Source of the DNA: Apium graveolens
Lineage: Eukaryota > Streptophyta > Magnoliopsida > Apiales > Apiaceae
Assembly: GCF_009905375.1 (NCBI RefSeq)
Contig: NC_133656.1
Location: 242,364,473 to 242,428,472 of the forward strand
Direction of reading: 5' to 3'
DNA length: 64,000 nucleotides
Below, in pieces: positions 11,002-22,103 of the stretch (position 1 is the stretch's first letter; each line of letters begins with the position of its first letter). A program made the position numbers and the translations under genes. The notes beneath the pieces were generated by a model. It searched no databases. It was not told the DNA's origin and saw only the letters and a program-made list of their open reading frames with translations.

Positions 11002-13281
11002 GATATGTCACAATATGTAACCAAATCTTACCTTGAAAAGCAGTTAGCATTTAAAGATAGCTATCTCAAAGAACAACTGGCTCTCAAGGATCAATATCTC
11101 AAAGATGAACTGTCTATCAGGGATCACCAGATTACACATCTTTCCGAACAACTTGACCTTCGATAAGCATCATTTGCTAGTTTACGGGAATTCGTGGAGC
11201 AATCTCTCTCACTCAGGAAAGGGAAAAGCAATTGCCAATATTGAGCCAAAGATCTCAGTTAGCAAGAAAGCGCCAATCCCTGTCTCCTCTAGGATAGATT
11301 TTGCCAGTACTGGGCCAAAGACCTTAGTCAGTAAGCAAGTGTCTGTTTCAAAATCACCTACTCAAGAGATCCCTGTCTTGATCTTGCCTGCTCAATCAAC
11401 CCCAGCTCTGAAGGATAACACAACTGAGGGGGAGAAATGGGTGGAGCAAGAAAAAGTAGTTGTTGTTGTGAACTTAATTCAAGATGCTTTTCAAGCAGCT
11501 GATTCTGGATATGATGAGTTTAGAGATGAGCTTCAAGAAGAAAAGGAAGAAGAAGAGGAAAGGATTGATGAAAGGGTGTTACTAAAGTAAAGACATACTG
11601 ATGAGAAGAGTTCTACAACTCAGGGGGAGCAATCAACATCAAAACAAGATCATCTGAACAAAGTCATTACAACTCAGAGGAATCTTCTGTCGGAGATATA
11701 TGCTCCAAAGCCCCTATTCTCAGAGTATGAACTGGAGGAAGGAGAGATAGATGAGAGTGATGTTCCTAAGGGGTATGAACCTAGATTTGAAGAAGTGGTC
11801 ACGGAGGAGTGAAAGGTTATCTCTGAGGACTAGGAATATGAAGATGAAGATGCCTTCTCGGATGACCGTTTGTTCTATAGATTACAGGAGAAATTCAACC
11901 GATCTTATGAAGAAATTCAAGGAGGGATTGAAAGATCAAGAGCTAGAGTGCAAAGAGCCATACAGAGAAGGAAAGCAAGAGAAGCAAAAGAATCATATCT
12001 TCGGGCTAACACGAGAGGAACGGAATGGGATGAGATAAAAGTAAAATGGAAAAATCTGAAAACTATCATTAGTTAGACCCTGACAACCGAAATCTTCTAA
12101 ACACTATGGAGAAGTACATAGAGGATTATCCCAATATTCATGAGTTCTATGATCAGTTCAATAGGATAATCACTGGTACCACTGTGAATATTTTAAAGAA
12201 TGGATGGAAAATCACTGTCGATCACAGAGATGGACTTCAAATAAAGATCTCTACTAGTGTATTGAAGAAGCTAAATATTGTGGAACTGTTTTTCTTAGCA
12301 TCAAAAATCCCTTGGTTGAAAATGAATGAGAATGAATACTTCAGAGACAAGCTTCAGAAGATGATGATGGATGTGTCTCCTCAAGCATTCTCTTATCCAT
12401 TCATGATCAAAGTATTTGCAGATGGTAGAATGCAGAACATCACCATGCATGATCAACCTATAAGATCCATTCGTTATCTACAACTCACTTTCCTGGAAAG
12501 TCAACTCAGGAGCAAAAGAGCAAAATTGGAGTCACCAGGAGTCAAAAAATCAGAAGCAGGCTTTAGAGCTGCTGAAGTTCTATATGTTTACAAGCTCAAT
12601 GATAAAATGATCAAGGAGACAGAGAAGGACATGAAGAAAATTAAAAGAGATTATCATGAGATGGTGTTCATAAATGGAGATCCAGAAATTAATCTTCTGA
12701 AAGATAGTGAACCTATCATCAGCACTGACAGTGAAGGGGATCTAGTCTTTGAGATCAACAAAGCAAAGATTAAGATCAATGATTTCGGAACAAGAGGATC
12801 AGAATCAATACACCAAGCCTTGATGGATATCAAACTATCCACATGTAAAAAGGACAAGATTTCTTTGATTTCAATCATAAGAATACTTGATGAGGTAGTG
12901 GAAGAAGAATCGATTAACGACACCAAAAGAGTACGAGGACATCCTAAAAAGATAACAGTCTTCGTAATGTCAAAAAGATCTACCATGTTGTTTGAACTTA
13001 TTCCTAAGTGCTCCAAAATCAGGTATCTCTAGTTGATACTTAATGAACTGAATAATCCACCTCCCATTAAAGCACTTGAAATAGAAGCTCGTGATTTGGT
13101 CCAAGCTAAACTGAATGACCTTCTAAATAGAAGTAAAGGATCATCTCTCCCACACTCAACAAAATCAACAGATCCTAGAAAGAAAGCTACCAAGAGAAAG
13201 TCTGATCAGACTCAATCCATTCAAGAAGGAGAAGGTAGTCAAGACAAGAAGCTCAAGAAAACAAAAACAAAGAAGACATAG
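11002..13281 (+). pseudogene. Element S env-like ORF, unit I, right part (broken)
   Basis: Colinear with 41,716-43,996 of unit II. It includes the coiled-coil repeat, an acidic region, and the best-preserved segment of any copy: an open stretch at 12,106-13,032 of about 308 codons (start MEKYIEDYPNIHEFYDQFN), then a TAG and a Lys-rich tail (KKTKTKKT) ending at 13,281. It starts at an env-like position about 1.4 kb upstream of where the left part stops, so the two parts around element R overlap. They cannot be the two halves of one simply interrupted copy. Function unknown; the basic tail could be nuclear-targeting or nucleic-acid-binding. Confidence 0.7.
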
Positions 13282-13453
13282 ATTATCCGTTCAAGCTAGA
13301 GGAACACTTCTTTGTAATTTGTAATTTAAGAAATCTGGAATTGAATATGTAATCCAAAATGTATTTAATATCTTAATCTGTTTTGAGGTTATACTTTTTC
13401 ATATTGTCAGTTGAGTTATCCTTAGGGATTTGCTTGTCAAACTCTAACAATCA

Positions 13454-13466
13454 AATAGGGGGAGAT
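13454..13466 (+). other. Element S polypurine tract, unit I
   Basis: AATAGGGGGAGAT lies immediately 5' of the LTR start TGTAAAGC. It is a purine-rich plus-strand primer of the expected type and defines the LTR as the 3' LTR. The 170 bp before it (13,282-13,453) is AT-rich untranslated sequence shared with unit II. Confidence 0.85.
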
Positions 13467-14772
13467 TGTAAAGCATAATGTAACGTTATATGTAATCGAG
13501 GAATTATAACTCAACATGAAACAGAAATAGATAAACAATATTAAATTATTAAACACAGGATCCCTAATGATGAAGACTAGATATATACAAAGAATCAAAA
13601 GATGAAATTAATGTTTTAAGTTCATAATCAAGTCATGGGAAGAAGTTCATTAACATGTTCAAGCCTCCATGAAGAATAAGATGTCAAAAGACTTCCAGTG
13701 TCAGTGAAATGATTTGATTTGAAGTACTGAAGATCAGGGGTTCTGTGATTGAAGCATTGAATAATCAATCAAGGTGTATCAGCTCATCAATATAAAAGAA
13801 TTTGAATTAAATCAATTCATGTTAGTTGTTTGTGAACCAGACCAGTGCACCAAGCATCAGCATATTAAAAAGGATTTAATTCAGTTATACAGAAAGATCA
13901 ATGTTGATACAATTATTAGAGTCAAGAATTTTTCTAAGTCAAATATCCACTGCCAAGACAACTAGATTGCAAGTAAGTTGCAAGGAACAAAAATTGGCTA
14001 AGGCAAAAAAGCTTACTATCTTGGTCGCAAGTATCTCATTCAGGGAGCTGCAGGTCGCAAGTAACTTTGTGACTTGGGAAATATGCATCCTCCTAGAAGC
14101 ACAAGGTCGCAAGTAACCTGTACAGGGAAAGACAGGTTGCAAGTAAGTATTAGAGATGAAATTAAGGAAAAATCATACACAGGTCTCCCTAGGTCGCAAG
14201 TAACTTTGCCCTAAGGAACTAGGTCGCAAGTAAACGCTAAAGGAGAAATTTGCTAAGGAAAAACCATATGTGATGTTCTGGTTGCAAGTAAGTGACTAGA
14301 AAAGGCTACTAGTGGTCGCAAGTAAAGTAGCAACCAAAGAACTCTCTCTTGTCGCAAGTAACTACTTGGTTGTGTTATTGTAAATTATAATTGCAGCAAT
14401 TCAAGGATTTGAATGGACAGAAATGTGCCACCTGCCCAAAGGAATTGAAGTCTATAAAGCAGAAAATGAATACAATTTCATTTGGTAATCTTCCTCAGCC
14501 AACAGAAAGTGTTTTTACGGGAGCTCCATTAAAGACTTCATTTATTAAGCTTGTAAACACAAAGTTGTGTTGTTGAATTTATCGTAGCTAATCAATTCAT
14601 TGATTAGATTGTAGCAACCTCAAGGTTTATATTAATAAAATAATATATTCCTCGAATTATTTTGTGTCTATTTTGATTCCGTACTTATAACGAAGAACTT
14701 GAAATGAATCGAAAAAGATTGTAGGTATTGTATTCAACCCCCCCCCCCCTTTACGATACTTTGGAACTAACA
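13467..14772 (+). repeat. Element S 3' LTR, unit I
   Basis: About 1,306 bp starting TGTAAAGCATAATG next to the polypurine tract and ending GGAACTAACA. A poly-C run (12 C) lies about 30 bp before the end. It holds ten copies of the GGTCGCAAGTAA motif (13,965-14,361). A TATA-like stretch is at 13,579-13,588. The LTR points toward the PHD gene 5 kb downstream, in the same orientation. No matching 5' LTR is in the window. Confidence 0.85.
13965..14361 (+). repeat. GGTCGCAAGTAA direct-repeat array in the LTR, unit I
   Basis: Ten direct copies of a 12-mer start at 13,965, 14,023, 14,053, 14,105, 14,135, 14,192, 14,222, 14,280, 14,314 and 14,350. Intervals are 58, 30, 52, 30, 57, 30, 58, 34 and 36, so copies come as pairs about 30 bp apart in a higher-order period of about 87 bp. 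Several variants change only the CpG of the motif (TTGCAAG). The same motif occurs as hairpins at 38,841-39,119. Confidence 0.88.
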
Positions 14773-15831
14773 ATAACATTTGTAAACTTGTTTCTAGATC
14801 TCTACTTTATGGAAACAATATTATTTTTTGACTTCTGCAACTATAAATTTGCACTTTTATCAAATTTTGGAAGCGGCTTATGTTGATGAACGGTTATACA
14901 ACTGTGGTCTTTATGAATTAACGTCATATGTGGAAGCTTAATTTCCATCTCAATATGTGACATTGGATTGTGTTACATATTCAGCTCCTGGCTACTGTTG
15001 TTTTATTGATCTACGACTGTATACCTCTACAATCATCTAGTACTTCATGATTATAATTCCGGCTGAGCACAACAATTTCATGCACTCATTTTACATATTT
15101 AAGTGTAACTTGTGTATTCGGCGGTTCCTTATTTAGCGCTATGCATAACTCATTGTAACCTCTATTTTGATCAAGAAAACCGATAAAATGAATATGCTAA
15201 TGAAGGCTACAGATTCAGAGATTCGGATAAGAGGAAGAAACTTATAATATCCTAACCGCTCATGTTATTTTGGTGATAAATTTTCTAATATGCTAGTTTT
15301 AACCTGTGTTGGAGGGAGTAAAAGACCAGGGAAGGTTTGGACCCTCCCTGAAATTGGTCCAAATTGTTTTTTTAAGAAAGCCCAATGTAAAAGTTCCCCA
15401 AAAAATACACATTCATAAAACTCATGCATCAGCACATACACATCAATGAGAAATTCAGAAAACAGAGAAATGTGATAAGAGAAGAGAGATGTGTCCGAGA
15501 GAGATGTGATAATAGTGAACAAAAACGGATAAGTGATAATAGTTTGTAACATGATAGGGGAAGAATGGTTAAATGTTTAAATAATATATTTTATAATATA
15601 TATTGAGCGTTATATTTTCCTAAGTATGAAAACTGAAGATGTACTTCAAACGTCCGGAGCGTGGACGGGAGCGCTGAAAACAAATAATTGTAATAAAATA
15701 TGTTTTTCATGATATTGTTTTGCACTTTTCTACTTTTAGTTGAGAATTTTTTTCATTTATTTTCTCCTTCTCTCTGATTTCAACAACTCTCATTCTTTAC
15801 ACTTCTTTCGAGCCGTTTATCACTGCTTTAG
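14773..15831. other. Unassigned flank between LTR and duplicated upstream blocks (copy 1)
   Basis: About 1.06 kb of unique-looking sequence after the LTR, repeated at 22,104-23,162 and, minus about 110 bp at its left edge, at 45,431-46,396. Short open frames occur but are not conserved between copies. In the unit II copy the join ACTTTGG|AAGCGG removes the last LTR bases plus flank, with TTTGG microhomology. I see no gene here. Confidence 0.6.
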
Positions 15832-16508
15832 GTAGCACTATGGCCTTCACTATGGCCTTCAAAAAAATTACAATTTTGCTTTTGTAAAAACCAAAATTTT
15901 AATTATTTTTTGCAAAACGGCTTTTTTGGGGAAAAAAGGTATGCAATTTTACAACTGAAATTAACCAAATCAACTTTATTGAATGTTTAGGAATAATAAT
16001 CATTGGTTGAAAATTGCATTTAAGGTTACACCAAACTTACAAAATCTTGTATCTGTAATAATATTTGGTTGGGATTTGCATTTAATATTGGATTTGTTAA
16101 ATCAAATGTACCTTTGTTAAATGTAATCAGAAACAGTTTTAATTATTTTGCTAAAACAAAAGCCTCATTTTCTCTAGTTACAAACCATATTTTATTGCGT
16201 ATATTTACATAAAACAGTAAAATCGTAAAAAAAACTTTAAAAAGTTAGCACTTTTGCTCAATTTCATTTATTTAATTAAATCATAAATAAATAAACTTCA
16301 TAGAAATTTTAGAAAATTCAAACAACACATCTGACAAGAAAACAAACACCCATATTTCGCCAAAAATATTTTCCTATACTTTTTCATAAAAAATAATAAG
16401 AAAATATTTAATCTACATAATACGTTACACCAACATAACAGATATTGACACACATTGTCAAACACAATAAATCACAAAGTTCCAAAAAATTTCTTCTCTA
16501 GGTAGTAC
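15832..16508. repeat. Upstream block alpha (copy 1)
   Basis: AT-rich block starting GGTAGCACTATGGCCTT. It is homologous to block beta, which starts with nearly the same words at 17,064 and ends at about 18,603 (both end in CAAAGTTCCAAAAAATTTCTTCTCTA). Alpha and beta are therefore an older local tandem duplication upstream of the PHD gene. The same arrangement is at 23,163-23,839 and 46,391-47,048. Confidence 0.75.
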
Positions 16509-17063
16509 TAGGGGTGAGCAAAACTGAACTGAAACCAAGAAACTGAACTGAATCGTATAATTTCGGTTCTGTTTGGTTTGAGTTTTTCAAAAATTTCGGT
16601 TAATTCATTTTTCGATTTTAACCGAAATAATATTGGTTCAGTTCGGTTAATCTAAAAATAAAATCGGTTTAACTGAAATAACCGAAATCTAAATATGTAT
16701 ATTTTTGAATTATATTATATATATAATGTAATATAGTAAATATAAACAAAAAATAGACTGTAAGTATCTTCAATTGGTTAGAATGTATGTATCTTCAATT
16801 TTTTACATATATAATATAATATGTATTCCTTTAACATTCGAATTATTTTTTATTTCCATTTAAATTATTTTGACAAATTTTCAAATTTCGGTTTTCAGAA
16901 ACAAAACCGAATTAACCGAAATAATTCAGTTTGGTTTGTGTATAAGTTTGGTTCAGTTCGGTTCGGTTCGGTTCGGTTCGATTACGAAAAAATTATCACT
17001 TCAATTTTCGGTTAATTCGGTTCGGTTCAGTTTCTGACCGAACCGACCGAACGCTCAGCCCTA
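16509..17063. mobile_element. hAT-type MITE 1 (copy 1)
   Basis: 555-bp element with short terminal inverted repeats (TAGGGGTGAGC at the left, TAGGGCTGAGC as the reverse complement of the right end) and an 8-bp imperfect target duplication (GGTAGTAC / GATAGCAC). The interior is made of inverted CGGTT/AACCG words, including a short TTCGG microsatellite near 16,958-16,980. There is no coding capacity. It sits at the boundary between blocks alpha and beta. Confidence 0.8.
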
Positions 17064-18603
17064 GATAGCACTATGGCCTTTAAATATAAGTATTTAATTT
17101 TTTTGTAAAAAACGTAAATTTTAAAAAAAAATTGCAAAACAATTTTTTTTTAGAAAAAGACGATATATACAATTTTACAACTGAAATTAACCAAAATTAA
17201 ATTTAAAAACAAATTGAAAATAATAATAATCATGAGACTACTCTAATAGAAACCAATTTTAAAATATAAAATAGAAACTGAATAATATTTTTTTAAAATT
17301 ACTTTGAAATATATCAAATATGGTATGCAAATCGATCATTGAGCGATGGAGAAAAATACAGTGAATTCGGATTTTAAAGAAAAAACATACCCTTTAACGG
17401 GAAAAATCAATTTAAAAATGGAGGGGAAAAACTGAGATTGTCTGTAGGGTGCAAATTAGTTGGGTGTGATATTTTAAGGGGAACCGGATATTAAATTAAA
17501 TTGATCTAATAATTTAGATTAATTTCTAGTTTGTATTCTAATTTAATTTTTATTTGATCATTTGCCTAATAATCATATTTAGTTGAAAATTGCATTTAAG
17601 GTTGCACCCAATTTACAAAATCTTGTAATTGTAATTGTATTTGGTTGGACGTTGCATTTTGGATTTGTTAAATTAAATGTAATCCTCTTAGAGATTGTTT
17701 GGTTTTCAAACCCATAGGTTTAGTTGACTATTTTAAAATTAGGTACCATTTCTTATACCCATCTAGAATCAAATTTGATACATGTGGATTTAAGAGAGTG
17801 GTATGAGGTATAAAATTAAATTTCATTATCTTATTTTTATTTATAAAGTTGAATACACTCTTAAAACATATATTTTAAATATCATGTTGTTTAATTTTAA
17901 ATAAGTTATGCTTATTTTTATTTAATAAATATTATTAATTTTTTTTTATTTAAATATTATAGATGAACATTGAAATTTTAAAATTTTAATTTTTTAATCA
18001 CTTATATTTATTTATTTTTGTTTGTAAGTTTTATAACAACTTAAATTCGATATATGCAATATATAAAATTTTGATTCAATCAATGAATCAAAAATATTTA
18101 AATTAAAGAGATTTCATTCCAGCACCGAAACAACACATGATATGAGGATTGATTTCTGAACCCCAAGCCAGCCCAACATGATTCCTTATTCCAAACCCAT
18201 ATTGCCTTCTGAACCAAACGACCCCATAAATGTAATCAAAAATAATTTTAATTATTTTGCATAAGCAGAAGTCACACTTGGTTACAAACCATATTTTTAT
18301 TACGAATATTTATAAAAAGCAGCAAAATCGTAAAAAAGTTTTAAAAAGTTAGTACTTTTGATCATTTTCCTTCATTTAATTAATTCATAAATAAATAAAT
18401 TTCATAGAAATTTTAGAAAATTCAAACAACACATCTCACAAAAAAATAAACACCCATACTTCCAAAATAAATAAATTCCTCTACTTTTTCATAAAAATAA
18501 TAAGAAAATATTAAATCTACAAAATACGTTACGCCAACATAACATATTGACACACATTGTCAAACACAATAAATCACAAAGTTCCAAAAAATTTCTTCTC
18601 TAG
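17064..18603. repeat. Upstream block beta (copy 1)
   Basis: Second copy of the upstream block, expanded by a MITE-like insertion at 17,684-18,227 and by sequence at about 17,150-17,560 with no counterpart in alpha. It carries poly-A and poly-T runs and no ORF of note. It probably includes or adjoins the PHD promoter, since the 5' untranslated exon starts roughly 100 bp further on. Confidence 0.65.
17684..18227. mobile_element. MITE-like insertion 2 in block beta (copy 1)
   Basis: 544-bp segment absent from block alpha and flanked by AAATGTAAT on both sides (17,675-17,683 and 18,228-18,236). Ends resemble an imperfect inverted repeat: AGATTGTTTGGTT at the left and GGGTCGTTTGGTT as the reverse complement of the right end. 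Block alpha also has two AAATGTA words close together, so the flanking repeat may partly predate the insertion. Family not assigned. Confidence 0.45.
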
Positions 18604-18719
18604 AACCAACGAGTTCAGACCAAAAAACAAATTTCTATCTACCACCATGAAAATTTAAAAAAAAAACTCCAAAAAATAAAATAAATCACAAATTATATTA
18701 CAACCTCGGACCCCCTTGT

Positions 18720-20671
18720 CTGATAACAGACACACTTGCAATTCTCGCCACCTTCTATAGTTCTACTCCTTCTTCCGACAACGACTACTACATCTTCGCG
18801 ATTTTTGAGGTAACATTCTTTTTACCCCCAATCTCATTTTTACTGTCTGTAAATATTTGTTTTTAACTTCATTTTTTATGTAAGTCATTTCAATTCTAGC
18901 GTTCGTTTTATAGTTCATGTGATTTTACGTAGTTTTTGAATTTTAATTACATGATGTTAATTAAGGTTTTGAATTTGTGATTATTTAGATTATTTTACTG
19001 TAGTTATTTATTTTTAACTGAATGTTGATATGATTTATTTTAATTGCAGCATTCGTTTTATAGTTGGTGCAATTTTACGTGAATTTTTATAAATTTTGAT
19101 TGTGTGTTTTGAATTTGTGATTGTTTGTTGTGTGTTGTTGTTCCAACTCCATGTTAATGTAATTCGTGTCGAATTAAGCCTTGATTTCGTGTAATTTACG
19201 TGATTATTGATTGAAATTTTGAATTTGTTATTGTTAGTAGTGTGTAATTATTTTAACTCCATGTTAATGTAATTCATATCAATTTAAGCTTTGGTTTCGT
19301 ATATTTAGGTAGTTATTGATTATTAACCATTTTTAAGTGAATGATGTGTATTAAGGTTTGAATTTGTGATTGTTTACGGTATGTAATTATTTTAACTCCA
19401 TGTTGATGTCATTGATTTCGATTCAAGCCTTTGTTGCATGTACTTTATGTAATTGTTGATTTTTAAGCATTTTTAAGTGAATGATATGAATTAAGATTTT
19501 GAATTTATGATTGTTTACCGTATGTAATTATTTTAACTCCACGTTAATGTCATTCTTTTTTATTCAAGCCTTTGTTGCATATAATTATTTATGTGATTGT
19601 TGATTTGTAAGCCATTTTTGGTTAAATGATGTAAATTTGGGTTTGAATTTGTGATATAACTGGTTTATGATTACAGATATGGAGCCAACGGAAGATTGGG
19701 GAAACAAATCATGGACGGTGGATTGTGCGTGTGGAGTGAATTTTGATGATGGAGAGGAAATGGTGAATTGTGATGAGCGTGGAGTGTGGGTGTACACGAT
19801 GTGTTCGAGGTACGTAAAGAGCGAAAAAGTGTTTACGTGTGAGAAATGTAGGAGGAAGAGTAAGAGGTGTGAGAATATTGAGGATGAGGTTGCTGATAGT
19901 TTGCTTGGAATGGCGAATAAGAGTGGGGAGAATGTGTGGTCTAGCAGGATGACTTAGACAGGGAGGGTTCCGAGGGAGGAGAGGGCGCATGTGCAAGGAG
20001 TGGTTGGTGGGGAAAGCGTGGGAACGGGGATTTTTGGGTCGGCGTTGTGGAGGGCGAGCGGGTATGTACATAAGAAGTTTGGTTTTCAGTATAAAGAGTT
20101 TGATTGGAATGACGGGAATGAGACTGGTGGTAATGAGGGTGGTGGAAATGAGCTTGGTAGTGAGGGTAGTAATGGGGGAGCGTTGTCTTTGTTGAATAAT
20201 TATAAAGCGGGGGGTGTTGGTGGTAGTGTAAGTTTTGGTGCGGGGAAGAGAACAAGAGATGAAGAAAGTAATAAAAAGAAAAGGGAGGAAGGCGAGGAAG
20301 TTAATGACAATACAAATACCACTTCTAAGTTGATGCATAGAAGTAAGACAGTTGACCATTTAGATTATCAACCATCATCGAAGGTCAACCTCACACTACA
20401 GGAGGATCAGTCAAACACTCTAAACACTCCTGCAACAATAGGTGATGAAGAGGTCTGAGTCAAGCTGGCATTTTGTTTTCATGTTTTCTTGAAGTTCCTC
20501 TACTAATGTTTTGCTAATTTCTGTTTCATCTTTTGCAGCTTGCATTATTATTGCATCAGGAGCTTAACAGATCTGCAAGAGTCTCGCGGGTGCCACGCAT
20601 GCGCCATGCTGGTAGTTTACCCCAGTTAGCTTCTCCGACTGTTGCAAGCATGCTCATGAAGCAGTCACCAT
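18720..20671 (+). pseudogene. PHD-finger gene, unit I tandem copy 1 (truncated)
   Basis: A 5' untranslated exon ends at 18,809 (GAG|GTAACA). Intron 1 spans 18,810-19,676. Coding starts at ATG 19,679 (MEPTEDWGNKSW). Exon 2 runs to 20,452, and exon 3 from 20,539 to 20,671, where the hAT sequence begins. The PHD finger is damaged: of the C4HC3 ligands, Cys34 is Arg and His39 is Tyr (residues counted from MEPTEDW). A TAG stop at 19,955-19,957 interrupts exon 2, after which the frame continues (REERAHVQGVVGG, then the acidic KKKREEGEE region). Exons 4-7 are missing here because of the tandem duplication. The plant family has a chromatin-reader-type PHD finger; this copy cannot make it. Confidence 0.85.
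18900..19660 (+). repeat. Imperfect tandem repeats in PHD intron 1 (copy 1)
   Basis: The 0.87-kb first intron contains five to six imperfect copies of a 110-140-bp unit built around TTTGAATTTGTGATTGTTTA, TTTTAACTCCATGTTAATGT and GAATGATGTG. Starts are near 18,965, 19,105, 19,218, 19,355, 19,495 and 19,640. The same array is at about 26,230-26,990 and, with small changes, 49,490-50,225. It is probably a minisatellite expansion within the intron. Confidence 0.7.
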
Positions 20672-21338
20672 TAGAGGCAGCCAGACGGTCGGGCCGTCCG
20701 GGCCGTGCCGAGTTTCAAGCGAGCCGAATCAATTAGCCAGTAACTCGTGAACGGCACGTAGAAGTGAACGAGCCGAGCCGAGTCGTGCCGGTTTGATAAA
20801 GTGATAACCCGGGATCGGCTCGTGAATTAGGCGAGTTTCCCGAGTTAGGCGAGTTATACGAATGTGAACCGAGTCAGGCGAATGCGAGCCGAGTTAGGCG
20901 AATACGACCCGTTCGTTTGGCGAATTCAGGCGAGTTAGCTGGTGGAAACTGGAAAGTGGAAACAGATATTATAAAACCATTTTATTTCTGTATAGTGGAA
21001 AGTGGAAAGGTGAATTCAGTTGTTTTTTTTTACTTTTTATTAAGAATGTACATGTCTGTGAATACTAATCAGAAATTGAAAAATTGATAAATATATATAT
21101 TTATGTAACCTTGTACAACTAGAATCAAATATTTAGATAATATTTAGATGGCTACGAATTATGATGAAAACAAATTTTTTATTTTTAAAAAAACAAATAA
21201 GTGGTGCAGAAAGAAAGAAACAATTTTTTTTGTAACTTCAATTTTTCTTTTCAAAATTGTGTTTTTTTGAATTTATAAAACTAACATGTTTATAAGGAAA
21301 AGAGGACGGTACCTCTATAAATTTTATTAAATAAAAAA
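20672..21338 (-). mobile_element. Truncated left end of hAT element H
   Basis: Identical in layout to 28,001-28,667: terminal inverted repeat TAGAGGCAGCCAGACGG at 20,672, subterminal GGCGAGTT/GGCGAATT words, then AT-rich sequence. It stops at the tandem-duplication junction, so it has no transposase sequence and no right end. The 8-bp host sequence GTCACCAT (20,664-20,671) precedes it, showing the tandem duplication happened after the hAT insertion. Confidence 0.92.
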
Positions 21339-22103
21339 GCTTACTATCTTGGTCGCAAGTATCTCATTCAGGGAGCTGCAGGTCGCAAGTAACTTTGTGA
21401 CTTGGGAAATATGCATCCTCCTAGAAGCACAAGGTCGCAAGTAACCTGTACAGGGAAAGACAGGTTGCAAGTAAGTATTAGAGATGAAATTAAGGAAAAA
21501 TCATACACAGGTCTCCCTAGGTCGCAAGTAACTTTGCCCTAAGGAACTAGGTCGCAAGTAAACGCTAAAGGAGAAATTTGCTAAGGAAAAACCATATGTG
21601 ATGTTCTGGTTGCAAGTAAGTGACTAGAAAAGGCTACTAGTGGTCGCAAGTAAAGTAGCAACCAAAGAACTCTCTCTTGTCGCAAGTAACTACTTGGTTG
21701 TGTTATTGTAAATTATAATTGCAGCAATTCAAGGATTTGAATGGACAGAAATGTGCCACCTGCCCAAAGGAATTGAAGTCTATAAAGCAGAAAATGAATA
21801 CAATTTCATTTGGTAATCTTCCTCAGCCAACAGAAAGTGTTTTTACGGGAGCTCCATTAAAGACTTCATTTATTAAGCTTGTAAACACAAAGTTGTGTTG
21901 TTGAATTTATCGTAGCTAATCAATTCATTGATTAGATTGTAGCAACCTCAAGGTTTATATTAATAAAATAATATATTCCTCGAATTATTTTGTGTCTATT
22001 TTGATTCCGTACTTATAACGAAGAACTTGAAATGAATCGAAAAAGATTGTAGGTATTGTATTCAACCCCCCCCCCCCCCCTTTACGATACTTTGGAACTA
22101 ACA
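21339..22103 (+). repeat. Element S LTR fragment (tandem copy 2)
   Basis: The last 765 bp of the LTR, equivalent to 14,011-14,772, without its polypurine tract and first 544 bp. It ends GGAACTAACA and keeps nine of the ten CGCAAGTAA motifs with the same spacing. It exists only because of the segmental tandem duplication. Confidence 0.9.

Larger units (their letters stand above)
14011..21338. repeat. 7.33-kb tandem duplication, copy 1
   Basis: This block and 21,339-28,667 are nearly identical in direct tandem. The left edge lies in the element S LTR just after AAAAAA (14,005-14,010) and the right edge in the hAT element just before the AAAAAA at 21,333-21,338, so the junction has six bases of microhomology. 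Differences I could find by eye are about four substitutions and three homopolymer length changes (poly-C 12 against 15). The block holds the LTR end, the upstream region with two MITEs, PHD exons 1-3 and the left 667 bp of the hAT element. Confidence 0.93.

Noticed and set aside
13965..14361. Short direct repeats at semi-regular spacing, CRISPR-like at first look
   Set aside because: Repeats are 12 bp, spacers alternate 30 and 57, and the array lies within a plant LTR. Not CRISPR.
14735..14752. Poly-C length change (12, 15, 11) as a biological signal
   Set aside because: Homopolymer length is prone to sequencing and replication slippage; used only to tell copies apart.
15265..15552. 95-codon minus-strand frame in the flank, and 45,849-46,109 on the plus strand
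   Set aside because: Not conserved as frames between units and no family resemblance.
19709..20359. 216-codon minus-strand frame opposite PHD exon 2 (also at 27,038 and, 261 codons, at 50,156-50,941)
   Set aside because: Low-complexity Pro/Thr/His shadow of the Gly/Glu-rich sense strand; no recognisable domain, and it crosses intron sequence.
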